Assembly (NCBI RefSeq): GCF_030272615.1
Contig: NC_081414.1
Coordinates: 526,113,137-526,177,136 of the forward strand
Origin: Cryptomeria japonica
Lineage: Eukaryota; Streptophyta; Pinopsida; Cupressales; Cupressaceae
Direction: 5' to 3'
DNA: 64,000 nt
The notes beneath the pieces were generated by a model. That model made no database searches. It worked only from the letters and a program-made list of their open reading frames with translations, and was not told the origin of the DNA. This document shows, one piece after another, positions 46,360 through 57,185 of the stretch. Made by a program: the position numbers and the translations under genes. Each line of letters starts with the position of its first letter. Positions within the stretch are counted from its first letter, which is position 1.

Positions 46360-47520
46360 CTATTTCTGTCTGAAAGGCTTAGCATCTGGAAGTAAAGGAA
46401 CTTCATGCTGAAAAAGATCTTGTCTATACGCCTTTAGGTCTTCGCAAGACCAAGCAAAGACATGCTTATACCTTTTCAATAAATTGATAAGGTTAGTCCT
46501 AACATGAGGGGGTAATTTCTTTCCGATATATACCAGCTTAGGAAATGATTCTGTCCCCAGGTTTACCTCTTCTAACTCTTCTAACTTAGTGGTAGATTGC
46601 TGGTGTAAATGACTATCATTGTAACTAAACATGCTCGCCAGCTCCACCAACCCTTTAGGTATCTCATTGGTTTCCAACTGGACAACATCATTTCCAAACA
46701 CTATCTCTCTATTATCTACCACTTCCACCAATGCATTGCAATCAATCTTTTGTCCATCATAATCATCAACACATTGGATAAACCTAAGAATGTCTTCATC
46801 ATCAGCAAAAACTTGCCAATTGTACACATTATTAGGGATAGCAGGTCTAGATTTTATCTCCACAGTGGAGATACCAGTTAGTGTTGCACCATCATTTTTC
46901 AAAGCAACATTAGCTAGGAAATCTGCCATAATATTTTTGGTTCGCTCTATCCAATTAATAGAAAATGCATCAAAATGCTCAATAACATCCCAAACAGCAT
47001 GCTTATACTACTTCAATTTATCATTCTTGGATGCATATTTAGATCTCACCTGAGAGACAACCAACTCTGAATCCCCCATTACCTTCAACAGTTGAATTCC
47101 ATGCTTTTTTGCAACCTCAAGTCCTAGTAACAGGGCTTCGTACTCTGCAGTATTATTTGTGCACTGGAATGCCAACAAGAATGAGTATTTAAAAGTTATA
47201 CCTGACGGGGACACAAAAAGAACACCTGCTCCAGATCCTTCTTTGGAGCAAGCTCCATCAAAATACATCTGCCATAGCCCATACTGTTGTGCTTGTAACT
47301 CGACTACAATTGGGTCAGTATTCTTCAATTGAGGTGAGATTGGTTGAAGTTTGAAGTTATCTAAATCTACATCAATCATACAATTAAGCATACTAGGGTC
47401 CACATTTTCAATTACTTTAGGAGCTCGCAGTTCTCTATATAGTTTGACGTGGTTGCCACCAATAGGGATAGTGGCATAAGATAAGTCCAGTTGGACATTT
47501 CCCCCTACTGCTGCAGCCCA
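46360..47520 (-). pseudogene. C RNase H domain between protease and RT
   Basis: It reads LWQMYFDGACSKEGSGAGVLFVSP (first Asp), FQCTNNTAEYEALLLGLEVAKKHGI (Glu), LLKVMGDSELVVSQVRSKYASKNDKLK (Asp) then a TAG at 47005, then YKHAVWDVI and ERTKNIMADFLANVALK (last Asp). All four catalytic acids are present, as in archaeal-type RNase H. After it come an acidic spacer and LVYIGKKLPPHVRTNLINLLKRYKHVFAWS, the usual lead-in to RT. It is continuous in frame with gag and RT, so it was not moved there by a later insertion. Confidence 0.82.
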
Positions 47521-47960
47521 CTACCTAGACAGTAACATACCATAATGGGGTTTAGTATCAGTAACAATAACATCCAATTTGTAAGTGGCTTTAGGAAATG
47601 CTGCTATTTTTACTTCTACATCTCTCATTGTACCTATCACAGGCACTTCTCTGTTATCCATGGCATAACATTTCCCATACACAGTGGTTACTGATAACCC
47701 TAATTCTTTCATAACACCATAGGGCATTACATTAGCAGCAGCTCCTGAGTCTATCATGTAGTTTTTAATCAACTGGTTATTGACTAACAAAGTAACATAA
47801 AAGGGATCTACCTGAGAAGGCTCCTGAGTGATAGTGGTTCCAACATAGACTTCTGGGGTTTGGAACTCTTGATCCTTTCCAACTTTAGCCAAACCAATGG
47901 GTAATACTGTGTCACTATCAGATATACTAGAGAATAAAGACAAAGCTGCATCCTTATGTT
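47521..47960 (-). pseudogene. C aspartic protease
   Basis: The block DPFYVTLLVNNQLIKNYMIDSGAAANVMP (about 47805-47720) carries the DSGA active site and is followed by YGVMKELGLSVTTVYGKCYAMD and KLDVIVTDTKPHYGMLLSR. A TAG at 47518 ends the open segment; the frame continues as WAAAVGGNVQLDLSYATIPIGG. It is of the retropepsin type (RVP_2-like). Confidence 0.8.
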
Positions 47961-50637
47961 CTTTAATCTTTAGCAATTCTATTAATGGAACAGTGATTTT
48001 CATTTGAGTTAAAGCTTGAGCCATATCAAATGTAGAATTATTACATTTTTCAGTATTAACCTTAACCTTTTCTGTTTTGAATTGGCTTACCTTTTTCACT
48101 GTCTCTGCTCTTGGTACATCACCAACATTTTGGTCATCTATGCCTTTAGGTAAATCTTTAACTGGTTCGTCCTTTTCTTGACTGACCTTGGGAACAGTAG
48201 AAGCACTGCTTGATGCCCCCTTTTTGGTGACTTCTTTTACAAACATAGACCCTGGCTCACCCTGATCAGTATCTCTCTTGGTGCTTCTTAGATTGTAGTT
48301 GTGTTTTGCTTTGGCAATTGCAGCCTTAGTGAGATTTCTAACTTCTTCCTCACTAGGCCTCCTAAGATGAACTTCTTCATCTTCAATTGTTACCACATTC
48401 AATGTAGGATGCCAACCTAAGGCTAACTGTCCTTGCACTAACCTTTTACTATCCAACACATAACTGTATTCACTTTGCATAGATTCCTCATCACTTTCTA
48501 CAACAATTTCAAACATATTAATGTCAGGCTCTGCTTCTGGTCTCATAGATTCTTCCAAAGCTTGAGCCACTGCACACTGATGAGGAGAATGTGGTCCATC
48601 ACAAGCAATAAACCAAGGAGTATTTTCTATATTGTTAACAGTTTTCCCCTTCAAAGGATCTGGTGTGTCTTGACTTTGGGCAGTTTTGGGCTTCTCAATT
48701 TGGGGTTTACCATCCTTCCAATTTGTATTATATGGCATATCATGTAATCTAGGAGGTCTATCTTGCCAGTTATAATGGGGCTTATCATTTTTGCTAACCT
48801 TGGCAGTCAAATCTTTCATAGCAGTAACCAGTTTCTCCATTTTATCATCCTCTTTAGCAACTTTGTTAGGTTGCTGTTTGGTTTCATGCCATAATCTACC
48901 ATCTGTCCTTCTTCCTAATTTTTCAGATGCTTTTCTATTGCTTTCTACATTTATAGCAATTCTAAAAGCATCCTTCAAGTTATGAGGATTTTTATCTCTC
49001 AAAATATAAGCCATTTTGGAATCAAATGCATTGTAATATGTATTAAGACACATGTTATCATCTAGCCTCATTACTTGATACAGCCTGTGCATAGCTTTCT
49101 CGAATCTGGCATTGAAATCAGTGACTATTTCATTTTCAGATTTTCTGATATTATTGAACTCATTCAGCATGAAACTTACATTAGTCTTGTCACCATACTA
49201 TTCTTGGAAACAATTTTTAAAATCATCCCATGAACCTATGCTATTTACTGGAAGACCTCTATACCAATCTCTTGCATCATCAACCAGAAATTGAACAAAC
49301 AACTTCATAATAACATCTTCATCTGCTATCTCATAATCATTTATTAAATCCCCAAAAGATTTCAGATGTTCCTCAGCACTAATTGCATTGTTCCCAGCAA
49401 ACTTATGGAGTCTGTCTCTTAGCTCAGTAGGAACATGATTTGGATATCTTGGGATCCCATCAAAAAACAATTACCTATATTGTTCTAGATTGATTGGCCT
49501 TCTTTGAAAAGGGGCAATAACACTATTACTTCCCATGGTCATTTTAACTTTTGGGATTGGAGATTGAGGTGCTTGGGTGTACTGTTTATTTGAGGGTATT
49601 TGACTTACTGAGGCAATATTAGCATACACTGTAGATTGAGTATTGACCTGAGGAACGGAAATGTGTTGGGGATTAGGCTTGCTAAGATCTTCAGATGGGA
49701 ATGTAATAGGGGGAGCCTTTAAATAATTAATCTTTCTTTTAACTTCCTGATTTGCTGCTTCTAACACAGCCTTTTCTAGTTCCATTTGGAGGTCTTCCTT
49801 CTCTTTCCTCATCCTTTCCATCTCTCTTTCATGTGCTAAAATCCTATGAGAAATCCCTTCTGCAGTTTTAGATTCTACTTCATCCTCTACCCATTTCTGT
49901 TTTCCTTTGTCTAAATTAGCTTTAGGAAGCTGGGAGTCATTAAACACTTCCTTAATCGGCTGGGCTACTGACTTACAAGCTTGTCTAGTTTTAGGGATTA
50001 GGATTTCCCTAATCACAGAGCCTTCCTCATCACCTTTTTCTTTTTCCTTAGCAAGCATTTCAAGATCAGCTATCTGTCTAAGAAGCCTATCTCTTTCCAT
50101 TAACTTGGCTTTGATTTCCTTCTCCTTATTTGCCTCCTATTGGGCTCTTAAGGAGATTAAATGATGGACTCTTTTATTCAAATCCCTGATCTCTTGAGAC
50201 ATCTTATCTTCATCAGGGAAGTTTTCTTCAGAGTCAGATGCATTAATTTGATCTATGTCAATTAGACTAATGTTCCCATCTATTGTCCTAGGAACTGAGT
50301 GCCTAATTGCATTTGAATTGGTTCTATCTTTTGCAGATATACTAGCATGAGATAGATCTTGATTTAAAATAGGTGCATCATCAATATTTTCAAATAATCC
50401 AGAATGAAAACCTAAAATATCATGCTCTGAATCTATAGAAGATGAATTAGACTTTGCATAGACAGGTCGATTAGGTATCTTACCAGTATTATTGCTTTTC
50501 TGCACCCATGCAGCATTTGATGGCTCATGCAACACAGATCTCTTCTGACCTCTTCGTGGTTGTTCTGGCAGACCTTCTTGCAAGGTTTCACGAGGATGTT
50601 TCTTCATGAATGATCTCGTGTTCTTGTTTCCTTGCAT
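47961..50637 (-). pseudogene. C gag
   Basis: The frame starts near MQGNKNTRSFMKKHPRETLQ (50637; 199 bases after the 5' LTR). It has a coiled-coil segment (MERDRLLRQIADLEMLAKEKEKG and EREMERMRKEKEDLQMELEKA), then the capsid-like domain PRYPNHVPTELRDRLHKFAG, DDARDWYRGLPVNSIGSWDDFKNCF and LNEFNNIRKSENEIVTDFNARFEKAMHRL. The C-terminal part is Lys/Asp rich (NWKDGKPQIEKPK, CDGPHSPHQCAVAQ). Stops at about 50134, 49468 and 49195 (TAG, TAA, TAG) interrupt a single frame. Confidence 0.82.
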
Positions 50638-50813
50638 CTCGCTTGTTCTTCTTTTTAGAAAAAATTGTATCTCACAAGGACTGGTTCAATAGTAATAGAG
50701 TCGCCACCCACAAAACTATGGGAAAAATGAAAACAAGCAGTCTTACCCACAAACACAACAAATTTCTTTACAAATCTCGACACAGATCAATATTTATATC
50801 TTTGTTATCACTC

Positions 50814-50831
50814 TCCCCAGCAGAGTCGCAA
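50814..50831 (-). other. C primer binding site
   Basis: TTGCGACTCTGCTGGGGA on the minus strand begins four bases after the end of the 5' LTR. It resembles the complement of an arginine tRNA 3' end (TGGCGAC...TGC...GG), as reported for some Tat-type elements, but has mismatches. The tRNA assignment is tentative. Confidence 0.55.
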
Positions 50832-51858
50832 CTTTTGTTGTCTTCAAAATCTGATTCCCTTTAACATCCTCAAATTAATATGGTTTAAAGCTTGATACAA
50901 AAGAGATATCAAAGATAAGGAAATTTTCAAAGCAACATATGACAAGGTTTGGATAGACCTTCTACACTTTGGGCTTCCTCGGAGCCCAGGTGGGTATACC
51001 TTTGTGAATTAAATTCACACTTTCGAACATAAACCAACAACAAACCAGTCCAGAAAACCAGTGGATTTATTCACCTTGAAACCAACTGAAAACAAAGGAT
51101 AGGAATTGTACTTAATCTCAGCATTTCGATGAACAAAGCATGCAATAAACAACTTCAATTAATACCAGTGCCTTATCCAAGGTCACAGAGTCATCTAAAC
51201 TCAAATAAAACTCCTTAAACAACATGTCTTTATATTACCCATCGGTTTGGTTTCTATTAATCCTTATATATGCCTGACACATACAAGAATTCAAGCATTC
51301 CAAACTAAGCTATGGTCCTCAAAATTCAAAGTTCCTCCCAAATAAATTACTGATATGAGTGATCTCACATATTTAATCTCCCTCCTAAAGAGAAAAGCTA
51401 ACAAACACTTATACTAAAATTGCTTTGAATTTCCATTCAGACGGAACAACCCTGGATTATTCAGAATGAAAACAGTAAACAAACTTATGAATGAACTTGA
51501 AGACAACACAAAGCTTTACTCAAAACCGATGGCCTATATATTGATATCCAGTTCAAGAAATATTGCAATAAATTCTGATTCTCCATTAAATTTAGAAAAG
51601 CTCAGATAAATTTCTGCAGCGTTTTCTTACAAAATTTTGTGATCCCCCTTCCTCTAGTCCTGGTATCCATTTATAACAACATGGATGCACAAAGCTTCGG
51701 ACCTTTCGAGGAGAGTTTGTTACAATCATTTCTTTTCAAAAATTAAGAGATTACAAGTTTTCCGCAAAAAACAATTACAAGCTCTTTTAAGCTTCTGCAG
51801 TTTGTTCAATAGGTTGTTCAGTTGCAACCTCTTCTGTCTTTTTAGGGGCGCTCTCCAA

Positions 51859-54800
51859 CTATTCCGGATCATGGGTGGCATACTTAATTTCCCACTCACC
51901 ATATATCTCTTCTGTCGGTCATGAAAAATTAATCACATCATCTTTATTTTTAGTCAACCTTTTCCAAGAATTCCTCAGTTTGTTGACTTCTGAATTAAGA
52001 AAACCATAATGTGACTTTATTTTTTCTATTTCTTGTATTGTCACGACAAAGAAAGAAGTATCATCAAGATCAATGATTCCTTTGACTCTTGCTGAAAATT
52101 TGGCTTCTATCTCCTTAAGCCATATCCGCTTATCTTTTAACTGATTCGGATTAGCAAAAACTCCTGGGAGCAACTCACAAACTTGATCAGTGTATTCCTT
52201 CTTAAGCAATTTAACCCTTCTATCCATATTATCCACCTTTGTTGCCAATTGCATTAAGACCTTAGAGACTTCAGAAGTAGATTTGATAATGGGATTAGCT
52301 CTTGCTTCATCACAGGATACACACATGAACTCTAGATCTTGCTCCCTAGGTCTCCATCTGTCAAAAATGGGTGTCAAAATTGCCTTGTCTCTTCTCAGCT
52401 CATTCCATATCTCCATAATTTTTCCCACATTGTTGTAAAGCAATGAGGCATTTATCGTATCTGCAAAACTGGAGATTGTGGCCCTTACCTTTTCCTCATA
52501 TTTCCCTGCATATAAGGCCTGAGCCTGTTTCAGGTTTTCTAGTTCTTGAGGAGTAATCTCAATCATTTGAGAGCTGGAGGGTGCTGGAGATGGTGGAAAT
52601 TCGATGATGGGACTAGTGGGTGGAGGTCTTGCAGGAGAAGAGGAAATCATCAGTGTTGAAGACTCACCTTGTTGGTGTTGTCCCATCAACTGGCTTTGCA
52701 ATTTAGCAATAATGCTATCTTTACCTCTCACCTCCTCCTTGGCACTGTTATAGGCCTTCAAAACTATTTCCAACTTAATTTGGAGGGCCTCCTTTTCTTT
52801 GACTTCCTTCTCAGCCACTGCAACACTGAATTTTGCAGTTTCTAGCACAGTGCTAGCAGCCTCTACTACCCCTGTACTCTGTACTCTTTTTACCATCATT
52901 CCACCAAGGTAACTTGACCCTTAGGTGTCTTTGCCTTTCTTTCTCTCATTCCTCTTGAGAGACCACATAACTAATGCAACATTATCCTTATTGAAGGTAA
53001 CTCCTTCCATGGGTTTGGTCTCTTTTCTTACTGCATCTAACACCAGGGCATCTGCAATATCCCACTCTGGTAAGATTAGCACTCTAGCTTGTGCTACCAT
53101 ATCCCTTCCCTGCTCAGGGGTGATGGTTTTGAATTCCTCCATCATCTCTTGTTTTATTTCTTCCTCCACTGAGGCTGGATCTTTATTGGGCTGCTCAGCC
53201 TTTCTTGTCTCACATCTAGCATTATATCTATCTATATGTTGTTTCCAAATGAGTTGCATAAATGCTTCCGATGTGACAAAGTTGTCATCAGCTAAAAAGG
53301 CACTACTTGCCTTTTTTTATCTCAGGATCCCATTCCTGGCCTTTGAGCTCAGTGGAGGTAATGTCCATTTCAGCATCAATGGGCTCTTCTGGCATCCCTT
53401 CCTCCACTTCATCATAGGTGTATGCGATTTCACTTAAGCTACCCAACTGCAAGAGGTATTCAGGTACTGCTTGTTCATCTCCTATATGGATAGGGGATTG
53501 GGATGGGGAATATAAAGGTGTATCTGATTGCACTTCCTTCCCCACCCTTTGCTTCTTTGGGCTATCTTGGATGTCAATGACATCTTGTATCTTCCTCTTT
53601 CCTTTGGATGTAGAGGGCTCCCTTGTTGTAGGCACTAGCATACTGTAACTTGATTTCTTGTGCAATGTGTAATCACCAGGAGGAACTGCTTTGCTGGAAG
53701 CTGACCTGCTTAGGATCATTCTAGCTTTTTCAGGGTTGCGCTTAATCACAGTTTCCCTCTTCTCCTTCAGTGTTTGGATCACATCTTCAAAGCAAACAAT
53801 CAAAAAAATTATTTTTTCTTCCAATGGGAAGAAGCTAGACAATGGGTCATAGCTAGCATCAAACTGATCACAAAATCGAAGGCTTTCTTATAAGCCACCC
53901 ACTTTTCTTTCCTTAATTCCTGCTTATCTAGATCAAACTCATTTTTGATGAGGTCTTCAGGAAATTGGAATTGATGAGGCCTACCTCTGCATGCTACCTT
54001 CTTCCTAAACACACCGTTGAAGAATCCTCTGGATCAACACACCTGGACACTGTAGTGTATAAATGATAAGGTTTGAAGAAATCCTCAAAGCAATTCCAGC
54101 CTCCCTTTGTTATTACGAATTGGTGGGCTATGGTATTTGCAGGGAAAATAGTCCCTTTACCTCTGCCTGTTAACTCTGCCTCTTGTAGGCTACCAATTTG
54201 CCTAAGGATTTCCGCTATTCCCACTTTGAGAGGGACTTGGTAAGGTAGCCAAAATGGAGTACCCCTGAAACCAAAAACTCCAAAAACTATGGAGACTGGA
54301 TATAAATAGATGTCGCCCCAGTTATGAACAATTTTGATGTTCTCTGCGAATTCTTTTGGCCTTATGAATTCCGGAAGAACCTTGGGGACTCTTGGGTTAT
54401 CAGAGCAGAGGAGAGTCCTTATTTTGGATGCAAAATATTTATCAAACTTTAGGAAACTAGCATCCTCTCTGTCCCATGACAACACAGTACTCCATAATTG
54501 TACTGGCATTTTTTCTCCTTCCTTCTCCTTAACCAGGTCTAGTCCACTGGCGAAATAATCACCACCTTTGAAAAGAAAAAGGTGCATTAAGAGCGAATAC
54601 CATCCGAAAGGTCTGTCCACCTTTCCATTCTTTATTCCTATCAACCCTCCATGGACAACATCGGCAATGAAAGAGGCATAATCAAATGTGATAGCAAGAG
54701 AAGGATTCAAAATCTGGGCAATCATTAGCAAGTAATGATTGGGCATATCTGCTTCAGCATCCTCTCCTAGAACTTGACAAAGTGCCCAATACATCCCTTT

Positions 54801-55419
54801 AGCCCTCAGGGTAAACATACTTAATGAGAAGGGCTCTTGCGTGTTGGGTCCTACAACTGCTAACCCTCCTATTTTCACAAAAAAGTTCCTTGAGAGGCCC
54901 ATTCCTAAGATGACTCCTCTGTGCACCGTAAACTTGGGCTAATGCTGTGAAATTTATAGGTTCCAGGAAATTTGTGAACTCATTAAGTCCAAATGCTGTC
55001 TTAAATTCTTCAGCATTAATTTCCACAAGGGTTTTCCCATTTACATCCCGGATGCATCTTGTTACTGGATCATAATTTAATGCCATTTGGGTTAGTAGGT
55101 CTGTATCCATGAATACCCCTGGGACTACTAACTTCCCAACATCTAGTTCCTAGATACTGTTTTGAGGAGCAGGAGAATTTCTCATTCCGAATCCAACTTT
55201 AAATAACCCCAACCCGGACAGCCCAACCTATGGGTCTCTCAGCCAATTACCTTTCTCATACAAACCCTTCTCCTATTTTCAGACGGGGAGCCCTGAAACC
55301 AAAAACTCTTTGGCCTTTGATGCCTGATTGGTTGATAACGTTAACTGCTCTAAAAAATCATCACATACACTTCTTTCTATATAGTTAACCTTGCCGAAAA
55401 ATTCCCTTTTAGGAGCCAT
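51859..55419 (-). pseudogene. LTR-encoded cargo ORF of C, right copy (frameshifted)
   Basis: Same ORF as 36745-40304. Compared with that copy it has an extra base in an A-run near 54887, a missing base near 54027, small changes near 53865-53875, an extra base in a T-run near 53310 and a stop near 52920. On the other hand it keeps Gln and Arg at the two stop positions of the left copy, and is open from 52899 to 51919. It has TGA near 51919 where the left copy has Trp. Both end at the same TAG (51861-51859). Confidence 0.75.
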
Positions 55420-56008
55420 TTTGAAAATGTATTGAAATGAATATCACTCTTAAACAATCCTGCAACAAAAGAATTCTTACTTAGAACACCACACAAGAAT
55501 TGCTACAAAAATATGAGAGAACCTGATCTTTGCTTGAAGGAATTTTTTTCTGCAACTAAACCGTCTTGCTCTGGATATGAAGGAGATAACTCTGCATCTG
55601 CTCTTCTGCAAAATCTTTTAAAAGATATCTTCGCTTGGTAGTTAGGAAATCAAATATTTGTACTCAGGGCCTTAACTGTAACATTGATTCCGCATGCTCC
55701 GGCCGTCCCTTCGAAATTGAATTCATACGAGAATTCATATTTTTCGCTCCAACGGGTCACAACATTCCTACAAGTGTTCCATTTTGCTCTTTCACAACTT
55801 CGTGAAGCATAACCATCGGGCAGCTTAGTCATGCGAAATAGCGCCAACCGTTCGATCAAAAGAAACTCGATCGAACATTAGATTAACTGATGGCTTTTAG
55901 CCTTTTTTTGGGTCCCACTTTTTTATTGGCTGCATAATACCATGTGGCATTGAATCATTGGCCTTGAAATTCCCTTCGCATTCTACTTGATACTGGCCAC
56001 GTGTCTTT

Positions 56009-56016
56009 CTTTTATA
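56009..56016 (-). promoter_or_regulatory. TATA box in C 5' LTR
   Basis: TATAAAAG on the minus strand, same context as 40901-40894, just downstream (in the sense of C) of the 278-bp array. A G-box-like GACACGTGGCC follows at about 56003-55996. This would be the promoter of the genomic RNA. Confidence 0.6.
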
Positions 56017-56049
56017 CCGACATTTCCACCTTGGCAGGCCCACACTTTC

Positions 56050-57185
56050 TTCTTTGACCACGTATCATCATGACACGTGGATGGTTGTCGTTCATTATCG
56101 CTATTTCGCGGGTATAAAGAGTGAGCACTGTACCCTTGCGAAATAGTGCCGGTCGTTGGATCATCTCTGAAGTTGATTGACATTTAATCCTCTGAGAAGA
56201 CTCTTAGGAATGGTGGGCCCGCTAACTCGTCATGAACACTTGGCACCCAGTCACCTATGGAGCTGACTCGTCACTCTGTCATTCACCAGAAGGAAACCAT
56301 GGGGGCCCCACTTTCGTCTCAACAGCCCTATAGTCCAGGTCATCATCATGACACATGGACGGTTCTCGTTCATTCTCGCTATTTCGCGGGTATAAAGAGT
56401 GAGCACTTTACCCTTGCAAAATAGCACCGGCCGTTGGATCATCTCTGAAGTTGATTGGCATTTAATCCTCCGAGAAGGCTCTCAGGAATGGTGGGTCCGC
56501 TGACTCGTCATGAACACCTAGCACCTAGTCACCTGCGGAGCTGACTCGTCACTTTGTCATTTGCCAGAAGGAAACCATGGGGGCCCCACTTTCATCTCAA
56601 CAGCCCTATAGTCCAGGTCATCATCATGACACGTGGACGGTTCTCATTCATTCTCGCTATTTCGCGGGTATAAAGAGTGAGCACTTTACCCTTGCGAAAT
56701 AGCGCCGGTCGTTGGATCATCTCTGAAGTTGATCGTCATTTAATCCTCCGAGAAGGCTCTCAGGAATGGTGGGCCCGCTGACTCGTCATGAACACCTGGC
56801 ACCCAGTCACCTGCGGAGCTGACTCGTCACTCTGTCATTTGCCAAAAGGAAACCACGGGGGCCCCACTTTCGTCTCAACAGCCCTATAGTCCAGGTCATC
56901 ATCATGACACGTGGACGGTTCTCGTTCATTCTCGCTATTTCACGGGTATAAAGAGTGAGCACTTTACCCTTGCAAAATAGCGCCGGCCATTGGATCATCT
57001 TTGAAGTTGATCGGTATTTAATCCTCTGAGAAGGCTCTCAGGAATGGTGGGCCCGCTGACTCGTCATGAACACCTAGCACCCAGTCACCTGCGGAGCTGA
57101 CTCGTCACTCTGTCATTCGCCAGAAGGAAACCACGGGGGCCCCACTTTCATCTCAACAGCCCTATAGTCTAGGTCATCATCATCT
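56050..57185 (-). repeat. 278-bp tandem array in C 5' LTR (4 units)
   Basis: TCGCTATTTCGCGGG-type words begin at 56098, 56376, 56654 and 56932, again 278 bases apart. Unit number equals that of the other LTR. The fourth has TCGCTATTTCACGGG. Units contain the same G-box, inverted repeat and G/C-rich block. Confidence 0.9.
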
